Below are positions 39,261 to 47,394 of a stretch of DNA of 64,000 nt, piece by piece; positions within the stretch are counted from its first letter, which is position 1; each line of letters begins with the position of its first letter. Both the position numbers and the translations under genes were made by a program. The notes under the pieces were generated by a model. That model saw only the letters and a list, made by a program, of their open reading frames with translations, was not told the DNA's origin and made no database searches. Origin of the DNA: Comamonas testosteroni (GTDB taxonomy: Bacteria > Pseudomonadota > Gammaproteobacteria > Burkholderiales > Burkholderiaceae_C); the NCBI RefSeq assembly GCF_000761245.1, contig NZ_AWOR01000001.1, positions 744,001 through 808,000 of the forward strand, read 5' to 3'.

Positions 39261-39345
39261 TTGCAGGCTTTGAGATTTTTGAGGCTCAAGCCCTTTTCCA
39301 TCAAACGCTAGCAGCTATGGATTAGATAGTGAGAAGGAAAAAAGA

Positions 39346-39381
39346 AAGCCACCTGGCATTTTCAAATCAGGTGGCTTTTTT
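39346..39381. terminator. Terminator with conserved loop, copy 1
   Basis: AAGCCACCTG (39346-39355) pairs with CAGGTGGCTT (39368-39377), followed by a T-run. The loop GCATTTTCAAAT differs by one base from that of the terminator at 47201-47240. Confidence 0.9.
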
Positions 39382-39433
39382 AATTTCAGTAGCGATGGGC
39401 GTGAGCTTTAACTAGGGCGCGACCTAAGTGTGG

Positions 39434-39536
39434 GACAGCAAGCAAGCGCCGCCGCGCAGCAAAGCTGTCGTCCCCCTCCGCGAAGCAGAGAGGGGGAAGC
39501 GGCGGGGCCGCCCAGGCAAAGCCGCTCAGGGGGGGC
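39434..39536 (-). repeat. Structured 3'-end repeat, copy D
   Basis: It lies one base after the aldehyde dehydrogenase stop. The outer arms are GACAGC (39434-39439)/GCTGTC. The first hairpin is extended by an insertion (GCGGC...GCCGC), and the second stem is CCCCCTC/GAGGGGG. Confidence 0.88.
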
Positions 39537-39537
39537 T

Positions 39538-40989
39538 TTAGAACGGATAGTGGCGTTCTGCGGTCTGCATGGTCACCCAGCGGGTTTCGGTAAAGGCATT
39601 GATGCCCTGCTGGCCGCCGAAATGGCCGTAGCCTGAGGCCTTGACGCCGCCAAACGGCATCTGGGCTTCGTCATGCACCGTGGGGCCGTTGATATGGCAG
39701 ATGCCGGCCTCGATGCGCGCAGCCACACGCCAGCCGCGGGCCGTGTCCCGGGTGAAGACGGCGGACGACAGACCGAACTCGTTGTCATTGGCCGTGGCAA
39801 TCGCTTCTTCCTCGCCGTTCACGCGCACGATGCCCTTGACCGGGCCAAAGGTTTCCTCGTGGAAGATGCGCATCGCGGGCGTCACATGGTCGATCAGCGT
39901 GGCAGGCATCAGCGTGTTCTCAGCCTTGCCGCCGCAGACTAGTTTTGCGCCCTTGGCCAGCGCGTCGTCGATCATGGCATTGCAGCGCTCCACCGTAGCC
40001 AGATCGACCACCGAGCCCAGCACCACGGGGCCCTTGCGCGGGTCGCCCAGCGGCAGGCTGCTGGCCTTGGCGGCAAACTTGGCGATGAACTCGTCAGCCA
40101 CCTTGTTATCCACCACAAAGCGCTCGGTGGACATGCAGATCTGGCCCGAGTTGGCAAACGCGCCAAAGGTGGCGGCGTTCACGGCCGCATCGATATCGGC
40201 ATCGTCGAGCACCAGGAAGGGGGCCTTGCCGCCGAGCTCCAGCAGTGCGGGCTTGAGATGTCTGGCGCAGGTCTGGCCGATGATGCGGCCCACACGTGTG
40301 GAGCCGGTAAAGCTCACGCGGCGCACGGCCGGGTGGGCCACGATGGCCTCGACCACGCTGCCCGCATCGGCGGGCGCATTGGTCACAAAGTTCACCACGC
40401 CGGCGGGCAGGCCCGCGTCCTGCAGCGCCTCGATGATCAGGCCGTGGGTGGCGGGGCAGAGCTCCGAGCCCTTGAGGATCACGGTATTGCCGCAGGCCAG
40501 GGCCGTGGAGATGCTGCGCACGGCCAGAATCACGGGCGCATTCCAGGGCGCGATACCGAGCACCACGCCGGCGGGCTGGCGCACGGCCATGGCAAGGCTG
40601 CCGGGCACGTCCGAGGGGATGATCTCGCCATTGATCTGCGTGGTCAGCGAAGCCGCCTCCAGCAGCATGCTGGCGGCCAGATGCACGTTGAAGCCGGCCC
40701 AGATGCCCGATGCGCCGGTCTCGGCAGCCATGGCCGCGGCAATCGCTTCGCCCTTGGCTTCGAGCGCCTGAGAGGCCTTGAGTAGCATGGCGCGGCGGGC
40801 GTTCGGCCCCAGTTGCGACCAGGCGGGGAAGGCTGCTGCCGCAGCATCGCAGGCGCGGATCGCATCCTCGGTCGTGGCTGCCGGCGCGCGTGTGGCCACG
40901 CTGCCATCCAGCGGGTTCCAGCGTTCAAAAGTCGCGCCATTGCCGGCTGCGCATTCCTGGCCGGCTATCAGCATTTTCTGTTCGATCAT
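39538..40989 (-). CDS. Aromatic aldehyde dehydrogenase (vanillin/4-hydroxybenzaldehyde type), paralogue of PchA
   Basis: A 483-residue NAD(P)-dependent aldehyde dehydrogenase. Catalytic residues are visible: Asn150 (GIAPWN), Glu251 (ELGGK) and the nucleophile Cys285 (SGQICMSTER). It resembles vanillin, salicylaldehyde and 4-hydroxybenzaldehyde dehydrogenases. It is the same length as the pchA product at 49992-51443 and about four-fifths identical by eye, so one derives from the other or from a recent common copy. It follows the LIV-type importer genes on the same strand with a 207-bp gap, and may be in that transcript. Confidence 0.9.
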   Translation of the reverse strand: MIEQKMLIAGQECAAGNGATFERWNPLDGSVATRAPAATTEDAIRACDAAAAAFPAWSQLGPNARRAMLLKASQALEAKGEAIAAAMAAETGASGIWAGFNVHLAASMLLEAASLTTQINGEIIPSDVPGSLAMAVRQPAGVVLGIAPWNAPVILAVRSISTALACGNTVILKGSELCPATHGLIIEALQDAGLPAGVVNFVTNAPADAGSVVEAIVAHPAVRRVSFTGSTRVGRIIGQTCARHLKPALLELGGKAPFLVLDDADIDAAVNAATFGAFANSGQICMSTERFVVDNKVADEFIAKFAAKASSLPLGDPRKGPVVLGSVVDLATVERCNAMIDDALAKGAKLVCGGKAENTLMPATLIDHVTPAMRIFHEETFGPVKGIVRVNGEEEAIATANDNEFGLSSAVFTRDTARGWRVAARIEAGICHINGPTVHDEAQMPFGGVKASGYGHFGGQQGINAFTETRWVTMQTAERHYPF

Positions 40990-41072
40990 TTTTCATCTCC
41001 TTTTGACGTGAAAGCAGTCATCAAAGCTGCCTGTTGTTCATACCGTTGAAATTAGGCGCGGCCCAGCACAGA

Positions 41073-41190
41073 GGTGTCGAGCAAGGGCCTAGGCGGCCCC
41101 GCCGCCCCGCAGCGTGGGCTGCCCCAGCATGGGCTGCCCCAGCGATGGCATCGTCCCCCCGGGGGGAAGCGGCAAGGCCGCTCAGGGGGA
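41073..41190 (-). repeat. Structured 3'-end repeat, copy E (with internal duplication)
   Basis: It abuts the livF stop (six bases). The first hairpin GCGGC/GCCGC and the CCCCCC/GGGGGG stem are intact. The distal part is enlarged by two tandem 15-base units (41115-41129 and 41130-41144), and the outer arms have diverged. Confidence 0.85.
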
Positions 41191-41196
41191 GTCATC

Positions 41197-41910
41197 TCAG
41201 TGTTCACCGCCTAAATAAGCGCGGCGTACGGCGGGGCTGTTGCTGAGTTCTGTGGCCGAGCCTTCGCCCACGATGCGTCCGGTTTCCAGCAAGTAGCCAC
41301 GGTCGGCAATAGCCAGGCTCTGGCGCGCGTTCTGCTCCACCAGCAGCACGCCCATGCCCAGCGTCTTGATGCGCGCGAGGGCTGCGAACAGCTCTTTGCA
41401 CATGAGCGGAGACAGGCCCAGCGAAGGCTCGTCCAGCAGCAGGATATCGGGCTGGCTCATGAGAGCGCGGCCCACAGCCACCATCTGCTGCTCGCCGCCG
41501 CTCATGGTGCGCACGGCCTGGGCCAGACGATCGCGCAGCTTGGGAAAGAGAGCGAAGACTTGCTCCAGATTCCGGGCCTCGTTGGCGCGGGCGCGCCGGG
41601 GCTGGGCACCTAGCAGCAGGTTTTCCTTGACGCTGAGATCGCCGAACACGCCGCGCCCTTCGGGCACCAGGGCCAGGCCCGATTGCACGATGGCATGCTG
41701 GGGCAGCTGCATCAGCTCTTGGCCCGCCAGCTGGGCGCTGGCACCGGCCTGCGGCGTGACCATGCCGCCCAGCGCCTTGAGCAGGCTGGACTTGCCCGCG
41801 CCGTTGGCGCCCAGCATGACGACCAGCTCACCGGGCTGCACCTGCAGGCTGACCTGGTGCAGGGCTTCGTGCTTGCCGTAGCTCACCGAGATATTGCGTA
41901 CATCAAGCAT
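41197..41910 (-). CDS. livF: LIV-type ABC transporter ATP-binding protein LivF
   Basis: A 237-residue HAAT-family ATPase: Walker A GANGAGKSSLLKALGG, signature MSGGEQQMVAVGRAL, Walker B ILLLDEPSLGLSP, and the H-loop region LLVEQNARQSL. It is the last transporter gene of the leftward operon and overlaps livG by eight bases. The system belongs to the branched-chain amino acid type, whose members next to aromatic degradation genes usually import aromatic acids or phenols. Confidence 0.93.
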   Translation of the reverse strand: MLDVRNISVSYGKHEALHQVSLQVQPGELVVMLGANGAGKSSLLKALGGMVTPQAGASAQLAGQELMQLPQHAIVQSGLALVPEGRGVFGDLSVKENLLLGAQPRRARANEARNLEQVFALFPKLRDRLAQAVRTMSGGEQQMVAVGRALMSQPDILLLDEPSLGLSPLMCKELFAALARIKTLGMGVLLVEQNARQSLAIADRGYLLETGRIVGEGSATELSNSPAVRRAYLGGEH

Positions 41911-42673
41911 GGTCGGCCTCCGCAGTTGCTTGCTCGTTGCCGCCCACCTCTTCGCCGAGATAGGCGCGCACCACCTCGGGCTCCTTGAGCACCTGGGCCG
42001 TGGGGCCGTCGGCTATTTTCGTGCCCGCATTCATCACCACGCAGCGGCTGCACAGCGCATGCACGGCGTCCATCACATGTTCGACCATGAGAATCGTCAG
42101 CCCAGTGGCCTGCAACTGACGGATCAGCGCAATGCCCTGCTGCAGCTCCGTGGGGTTCAGGCCTGCCAGCCATTCGTCGAGCAGCAGGATCTGCGGCTCC
42201 AGCGCCAGTGCGCGGGCCAGCTCCAGGCGCTTCTGGTTGATATAGGTGAGGTCGCCCGCGGGGGTCTGCGCCTGTTCGGCCAGCCCCACCTGCTCCAGCA
42301 GCTGCAGGGCACGCGCGGCGGCGGGCCTGCCAAACAGCGGCCGGGGCTTGAAGGCCATGCCGGCAATGACGTTGTCGCTGCAGCTCATGGAGCCCAGCAC
42401 CTTGACCAGCTGGAAGGTGCGCGCCACGCCCAGGCGGGCGATCTGGTGGCTTTTGAGCGGGTGGATGGGCTTGCCGTTGAACCAGATCTCGCCGCCGTTG
42501 ACGGGCAGGGCGCCCGAGATCAGATTCATGGCCGTGGTCTTGCCAGAGCCATTGGGGCCGAGCAGGCCCACGACCTCGCCCGGGTAGACGTCAAAGCTCA
42601 GTGCGTTGACGGCCATCAGGCCGCCGAAGCGCCGGGTGGCGCCGCGCACGGAAAGCAGGGTGGCGGTCTTCAT
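41903..42673 (-). CDS. livG: LIV-type ABC transporter ATP-binding protein LivG
   Basis: A 256-residue ATPase: Walker A LLGPNGSGKTTAMNLISG, the signature region YINQKRLELARALAL, Walker B ILLLDEWLAGLNP, and MVEHVMDAV. The Walker-B-adjacent W in DEWLAGL is a LivG trait. The start at 42673 overlaps the livM stop by four bases (ATGA); a much longer open frame upstream runs through livM in another frame. It pairs with LivF as the ATPase dimer. Confidence 0.93.
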   Translation of the reverse strand: MKTATLLSVRGATRRFGGLMAVNALSFDVYPGEVVGLLGPNGSGKTTAMNLISGALPVNGGEIWFNGKPIHPLKSHQIARLGVARTFQLVKVLGSMSCSDNVIAGMAFKPRPLFGRPAAARALQLLEQVGLAEQAQTPAGDLTYINQKRLELARALALEPQILLLDEWLAGLNPTELQQGIALIRQLQATGLTILMVEHVMDAVHALCSRCVVMNAGTKIADGPTAQVLKEPEVVRAYLGEEVGGNEQATAEADHA

Positions 42674-43611
42674 GGCTGGTCTCCCTTGCTGGTCGCATTC
42701 CTGCCCGACAGCCTGGCCAGCACGCCAGACAGCCCCTGGGGAATGAAGTACACGATCACGATGAACACCAGGCCCAGCAGAATCGAGAAATGGTTGGGGA
42801 AGTTGGCACCCAGGTACTCGAACAGCAGCACCAGCGGCACGGCCCCCAGAATCGGGCCGAACAGCGCGCCGGCTCCGCCGAGCAGGGCCATGATCAGGGT
42901 CTGGAACGAGACCGCCGGGGCAAAGGCAATGCTCGGGTCGATATAGGTCCAGCGCGGAGCCATGATGGCGCCCGTGACGGTGATGAACACGGCACTGACG
43001 GCGAACAGCAGCAGCTTGGCCGTGGTGGTGTTGATGCCCACATGGGTGGCCACAGTCTCGTCCTCGCCGATCACACGCAGGGCCAGGCCCAGACGCGAGC
43101 GATTGATGAGGGCGCGCAGCGCCAGCACCAGGGCCAGCATGGCCAGCAGCTGCCAGTAGATATCGAGCTGGGTGATCTCCACGAACACATAGCGGCCCAG
43201 ATCCTTGGTGATGTTGACCTCCCACCAGGTGACCAGCTGCTTGACCAGCTCGGCCAGGCCGAAGCTGAAGATCACGAAGTACACGCCCGACAGCCGCAGC
43301 GTGGACAGGCCCACGATCAAGGCCATGACCAGGCCCACGCCGGCCGCAATGCCCAGCACGGCGGCCCAGGGCAGGGATTCGCCGAACACGGCGGTGACAT
43401 AGGCGCCCATGCCGAAGAAGGCGACGGTGGCCAGCGAGATATAGCGCGTGGGCCCCGAGAACAGTGCCCAGGCCGTGGCCAGCACGCAGTACATGAGGAT
43501 GCTGATCAGCAGCGAGAGGTAGTACTCGTCCGTCAGCCAGCGCGGCAGCAAGGCAAGGCCCAGCAAAGCGGCGGTGCTGATCAGCCAGATCAGAATTTCT
43601 TTGCGGCTCAT
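42670..43611 (-). CDS. livM: LIV-type ABC transporter permease LivM
   Basis: A 313-residue permease with about eight to ten hydrophobic helices. Motifs: ISLATVAFFGMGAYVTAVF, LSGVYFVIFSFGLAELVKQL, and the EAA-like SRLGLALRVIGEDETVATHVG. The ATG at 43611 lies inside the livH stop overlap (ATGA), so the four genes livH-M-G-F are tightly coupled. The longer reading frame is only a shadow of livH. Confidence 0.93.
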   Translation of the reverse strand: MSRKEILIWLISTAALLGLALLPRWLTDEYYLSLLISILMYCVLATAWALFSGPTRYISLATVAFFGMGAYVTAVFGESLPWAAVLGIAAGVGLVMALIVGLSTLRLSGVYFVIFSFGLAELVKQLVTWWEVNITKDLGRYVFVEITQLDIYWQLLAMLALVLALRALINRSRLGLALRVIGEDETVATHVGINTTTAKLLLFAVSAVFITVTGAIMAPRWTYIDPSIAFAPAVSFQTLIMALLGGAGALFGPILGAVPLVLLFEYLGANFPNHFSILLGLVFIVIVYFIPQGLSGVLARLSGRNATSKGDQP

Positions 43612-44483
43612 CGTGCAGTCCTCCCGAACAAACCTGTGGGCTTGAACAGCAGCACCAGCAAGAACACCGCGTAATTGACGGCCAGCGTCAGGCCGGGGTC
43701 GACAAAGGAGGCCACCAGCGTTTCGGCAAAACCCAGCAGCATGCCGGCGACCAGGCAACCCATGAGATTGCCCACGCCGCCCATGATGACGACGATCAGC
43801 GCCTTCATCGCGAACATGGTGCCCATGCTGGCCGAGAAGGGTAGAAACATGCTGACCAGCACGCCGCACACGGCCACCAGCGCGCCGCCCAGACCATAGG
43901 CCAGGGCCGCCGTGCTGCGCACATTGATGCCGACCAGAGGTGCGAACTGCGGTGCCACGGACACGGCGCGCACCACGGCGCCGGCGCGGGTGCGCGTCAG
44001 CAGCAGGTACAGACCGCCGCCCAGCACGATCGCAAAGCCCAGCACCAGCAGACGGTTGGCCGCGACCTTGCTGCCCAGGATCTCCACGGGATCGGCCAGA
44101 TAGCTGTAGCTGTGATAGTCGCCGCCGAACATCACCAGCATGACGCCCTGCACGACGAACAGCATGCCGAAGGTGGCCAAAATTGAATCCACCTCCAGCG
44201 CCGGCCCGCCCTTGGCGCGGCGCACCAGCGGGGTCAGCAGCAGCTGATAGATCAGCCACTGGATGGCAAAGCCCAGCGGCACCACCAGCAGCAACAGCAG
44301 CAGCGGCGAAATACCCCAGCTGCTGACCGCAAAAAAGGCCAAAAAGGCCGGGGCGATCAGAAACTCCCCATAGGAGAGATTCATGATGCGCGCCACGCCG
44401 TACTGCAGCGTCAGCCCCATGGCCACCAGGCCGTAGAGCCCGCCCAGCATGGCGCCAGCGAGAAGGATGTCTATTAAATTCAT
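43608..44483 (-). CDS. livH: LIV-type ABC transporter permease LivH
   Basis: A 291-residue permease. It begins IDILLAGAMLGGLYGLVAMG with YGVARIMNLSYGEFL, the standard LivH start, and has the EAA-like TRAGAVVRAVSVAPQFAPLVGI and VVIMGGVGNLMGCLVAGMLLGF. It pairs with LivM in the membrane. It lies 226 bp downstream of the substrate-binding protein gene; the gap contains structured repeat copy F, which may set different expression levels for binding protein and permease. Confidence 0.93.
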   Translation of the reverse strand: MNLIDILLAGAMLGGLYGLVAMGLTLQYGVARIMNLSYGEFLIAPAFLAFFAVSSWGISPLLLLLLVVPLGFAIQWLIYQLLLTPLVRRAKGGPALEVDSILATFGMLFVVQGVMLVMFGGDYHSYSYLADPVEILGSKVAANRLLVLGFAIVLGGGLYLLLTRTRAGAVVRAVSVAPQFAPLVGINVRSTAALAYGLGGALVAVCGVLVSMFLPFSASMGTMFAMKALIVVIMGGVGNLMGCLVAGMLLGFAETLVASFVDPGLTLAVNYAVFLLVLLFKPTGLFGRTAR

Positions 44484-44627
44484 AGCGTATACCGCTGGTG
44501 GTTCATTGTTCTTGTTATGAAATCAATGCAAGGTTCTTGGAGGACATGCGCTAGCAGCTCTTGTTTTGATAGTTCTAAAAGCGGAGCGACATGCTGGAAT
44601 AGGCATGCTCCAGCAACGGGACAGCGA

Positions 44628-44718
44628 GGAAGGGCAGCCCCGCACCGAGGCTGTCGTCCCCCTCCCATAGCGCGAAGCGCGTGGAGAGAGGGGGAAGCGG
44701 CATAGCCGCTCAGGGGGT
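44628..44718 (-). repeat. Structured 3'-end repeat, copy F
   Basis: The TGA of its CCCCCTGAG start is the stop codon of the binding-protein gene. The outer arms are GACAGC (44630-44635)/GCTGTC, the first hairpin is GCGGC/GCCGC, and the second stem CCCCCTC/GAGGGGG has an extra GCGC hairpin in its loop. It lies inside the importer operon between the binding protein and livH. Confidence 0.9.
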
Positions 44719-45933
44719 GACTCGCGGTATCACCGCAGGTTTGACACCCGCCCGGTTGGTCGGCGCAATCGCGTTGAACTCGCCGTTCTGCCACTGGCCC
44801 ACATGCCAGAGCTTGGTCAGTTGCTGGTTTTCCAGCTTCACGGGGCCGAGCACAGTCTCGAAGCTGCCGCTCTTGAGCTCCTGGGTCACGGCGGCGCGAT
44901 CGATCTTGCCCACGCGCTCGATGGCCTGCTGCAGCATCTGCAGCGAGGTGTAGACGATGGGGCTGGCAAAGCGGTCCGATTCCTGGCCGGTCACTTCCTT
45001 GAAGCGCTTCAGATAGGCCTGCATCTGCGGGTTGCCAGCATCGATGCCTCCCGGCGCCATCACGCCTTCGGCCGCTGCGCCGAACTTGCCCTTGAACATG
45101 GGGAATTGCGTGCCCACGCCGGTGAACAGCACCTTGGGAGCCAGGCCCAGCGTCCTGGCCTGCTCGTTGATCAGCATGGTGTCGGGCGGGTAGGAGTAGG
45201 CCACGAAGGTGTCGGCCCCCTTGCCCTTGGCCTCGTTGATGATGGGGGTCATGTCCTGCGTGCCGATCGGATAGCTCTTGTCGTAGACCAGCTCGAAGCC
45301 ATGCTGCTTGGCGGCCTTGCGCGTGGCATTGGCCAGCTCCACGCCAAAGCCGTCGGCGATGTTGATCATGGCGATCTTGTTGTTGATCTTGCCGTCCTTC
45401 TTGGCCTTTTCCAGCATGGCGACCAGGCCCTCGGCATATTCGCCGCCCGTGCCCAGGAAGAAGAAGGCATGCTTCCAGCGCTTGGCCAGATCGGGGGCCT
45501 TGTCGGTCACCGAGGTGGCGGCCAGCAGCGGGTATTTGTGCTTTTCGTAGGTCGGACCCACGGCCAGATTGGAGCCCGTGCCCCAGGGCGGCAGCACAAA
45601 GTCGACCTTGTCCTGGGTGATCAGGCGCTCGGTGGCGCGCACGGCCTCTTCGGTGCTGGAGCGGTCGTCGTATTCGATGACCTCGATGGGCACGCGCTTG
45701 TTGTAGGCCTTGAGCATGATGCCGCCGGCGTCGTTGATCTCCTTGACCCAGAGCTTGTAGTTGGGCGCCGTGGTCGCGGAGGTGCCGCCCGCGTTGACGC
45801 CCGTCTTGGCAATTGCCCAGCCGATGCGGATGGACTTGGGCGCTTCCTGGGCCAGTGCCGTGCCGCACAGACCCGCCAGGGCGGTGGCAGCGACCAGGCT
45901 CTTGAGAACAAAACGCTTGTCGGCGAATGTCAT
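44710..45933 (-). CDS. ABC transporter substrate-binding protein, LIV family
   Basis: A 407-residue periplasmic binding protein. The signal peptide covers about residues 1-28 (LAGLCGTALAQE), followed by a type I periplasmic fold with IRIGWAIAKTGVNAGGTS, INDAGGIMLKAYNKRVP and YPPDTMLINEQART. This subgroup, next to aromatic degradation genes, often binds benzoate-like or phenolic compounds; the ligand is not readable. The ATG at 45933 has AAGGAGA six bases upstream. It is first in the importer operon and diverges from an AraC-type activator. Its stop codon is formed by repeat copy F. Confidence 0.9.
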   Translation of the reverse strand: MTFADKRFVLKSLVAATALAGLCGTALAQEAPKSIRIGWAIAKTGVNAGGTSATTAPNYKLWVKEINDAGGIMLKAYNKRVPIEVIEYDDRSSTEEAVRATERLITQDKVDFVLPPWGTGSNLAVGPTYEKHKYPLLAATSVTDKAPDLAKRWKHAFFFLGTGGEYAEGLVAMLEKAKKDGKINNKIAMINIADGFGVELANATRKAAKQHGFELVYDKSYPIGTQDMTPIINEAKGKGADTFVAYSYPPDTMLINEQARTLGLAPKVLFTGVGTQFPMFKGKFGAAAEGVMAPGGIDAGNPQMQAYLKRFKEVTGQESDRFASPIVYTSLQMLQQAIERVGKIDRAAVTQELKSGSFETVLGPVKLENQQLTKLWHVGQWQNGEFNAIAPTNRAGVKPAVIPRVTP

Positions 45934-45976
45934 GCTTGTCTCCTTTTTGATGGACGGGTGTCCGGGTTCTTCGGCC

Positions 45977-46040
45977 ATCGTAGGAAATCGCGGCGGCAGG
46001 GGCTTGTCTGGGCGTGCACTGCGTCTTGTCTGTGCATGCA
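45977..46040 (-). promoter_or_regulatory. Promoter and activator-site region of the importer operon
   Basis: On the minus strand TTTCCTACGAT (45987-45977) gives a -10-like TACGAT, 44 bp upstream of the binding-protein start. GTGCAC lies 26 bases upstream of it. The same two elements at the same spacing precede pchA. A 16-bp imperfect direct repeat (plus strand 46003-46018 and 46025-46040, 14 of 16 matching, 22-bp period) overlaps this region, as expected for an AraC-family dimer. There is no good -35 box, consistent with activator dependence. Confidence 0.6.
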
Positions 46041-46149
46041 AGTGTCTGTGGGTAAACACTGATTTCCCTGCGAGGCGCCGGTTTTGCCCGGGCCCTGGTC
46101 AGGGTCGCTATGGATAATGAAGCATCCTGTTACTTCTTCAGGAGCCCAG

Positions 46150-47130
46150 ATGCGGCCAGACATTCCTGCCTACCAAGTGACCGAGAAGATGACCGAGATG
46201 CAAGGCGCTCAAGCCGTGGGCGCCTGGCAGCACTGGATGTCCACGCTCTATGGACTGGAGAGCGATGTCTATGGCGACCAGCATTTCTCGGCGCGACTGG
46301 GCACCTTCGAGCTGGGGCCGGTGGGCATGACCCGGATCGAGGCCAGCCGCCATCGCGTGCGGCGCACATCGGCCAGCATGGCACGCCACAGCACCGACTT
46401 TCTCAAGATCGTGGCCCCTTGGCATGGCGAGGCCCGTGTCTGCCAGAACGGGCGCGAAGCCGTGGCGCGCAGCGGCCAGTGGCTGATCTACGACACCACG
46501 CAGGAGTACGAGGTGCTCAACCCCGAGTGGTGCGAGCATCTGATCATCACCTTGCCCAAAAGCCGCTTTGAAGACCATGGCCGCGCCATCGACGCGCTCA
46601 TGGGACGCTATGTGGGCGGCAGCGAAGGCGTATCCCGCATTGCGCTGGACATGATGCGCGGCACCTTTGCCGAATGTCGGGCCATGGGCCAGGGACTGGC
46701 CCAGCATGTGACGGATTCGCTGATGCAGCTGATCCAGCTGTCCCTGCTCGATGCCTGCGGCCGTGCGGCCTCGCTGAGCGCCAGCGAGCTGCTGCAGGGG
46801 CGCATCAAGGCCTATGTGCGCCAGCATCTGCGCGATCCGGCCCTGAGCGTGGATGCCGTGGCCGCAGCGCTCAACTGCAGCAAGCGCCATCTCTACAACG
46901 CTTTTGCCGATGAGAGGCTGTCCATCAGCCAGCATATCTGGGCCGAACGCGTGGCCCTTTTTCAGCGCGAACTGCTCAGTCCTGCCAATCGCCACTGCAC
47001 CTTGACGGAGCTGGCGCTGGCCAGCGGCTTTGCCAGCGGCGCGCATCTGAGCCGCCTGTTCAAGCAGCACACAGGGCAGACTCCTGCGCAGTTCAGAGCA
47101 GGCATGTTTGGCTCCAAATTGCTCAATTAA
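46150..47130 (+). CDS. AraC/XylS-family activator (FeaR-like)
   Basis: A 326-residue regulator. The N-terminal effector-binding domain (about 25-210) has SARLGTFELGPVGMTRIEAS and YDTTQEYEVLNPEWCEHL. The C-terminal double helix-turn-helix has SVDAVAAALNCSKRHLYNAF and LASGFASGAHLSRLFKQHTG. The start at 46150 has AGGAG five bases upstream. It is clearly paralogous to the regulator at 51799-52749, in both domains. It diverges from the LIV importer operon and probably activates it in response to an aromatic compound. Confidence 0.9.
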   Translation: MRPDIPAYQVTEKMTEMQGAQAVGAWQHWMSTLYGLESDVYGDQHFSARLGTFELGPVGMTRIEASRHRVRRTSASMARHSTDFLKIVAPWHGEARVCQNGREAVARSGQWLIYDTTQEYEVLNPEWCEHLIITLPKSRFEDHGRAIDALMGRYVGGSEGVSRIALDMMRGTFAECRAMGQGLAQHVTDSLMQLIQLSLLDACGRAASLSASELLQGRIKAYVRQHLRDPALSVDAVAAALNCSKRHLYNAFADERLSISQHIWAERVALFQRELLSPANRHCTLTELALASGFASGAHLSRLFKQHTGQTPAQFRAGMFGSKLLN

Positions 47131-47200
47131 GAGTTAAACAAGCCTCAAGTTCAGATACTAAATACGCTGTAAGCTATCAATAAAGTAGCAATCCAAAAAC

Positions 47201-47240
47201 AAAAAAGCCACCCGGCGTTTTCAAATCGGGTGGCTTTTTT
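47201..47240. terminator. Terminator with conserved loop, copy 2
   Basis: GCCACCCG (47207-47214) pairs with CGGGTGGC (47227-47234), with AAAAAA before and TTTTTT after. The loop is GCGTTTTCAAAT. Compared with 39346-39381, a base pair in the stem has changed on both sides. Confidence 0.9.
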
Positions 47241-47291
47241 GCGTGCTTGGCTGCGACCAAGAGCGTTGGATTGAGCATGCTCTAACTCAGT

Positions 47292-47390
47292 AATACCGAG
47301 CAAGGGCCGCCCCGCAGCGAAGGTATTGTCCCCCTCCCATAGCGCGAAGCGCGTAGAGAGAGGGGGAAGGCGCGGAAGCGCCTCAGGGGG
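47292..47390 (-). repeat. Structured 3'-end repeat, copy G
   Basis: It abuts the pchF stop (four bases). The outer arms are AATACC (47292-47297)/GGTATT, the first hairpin is GGCGC/GCGCC, and the second stem CCCCCTC/GAGGGGG holds a GCGCTTCGCGC-type hairpin, as in copy F. Confidence 0.9.
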
Positions 47391-47394
47391 AGCC

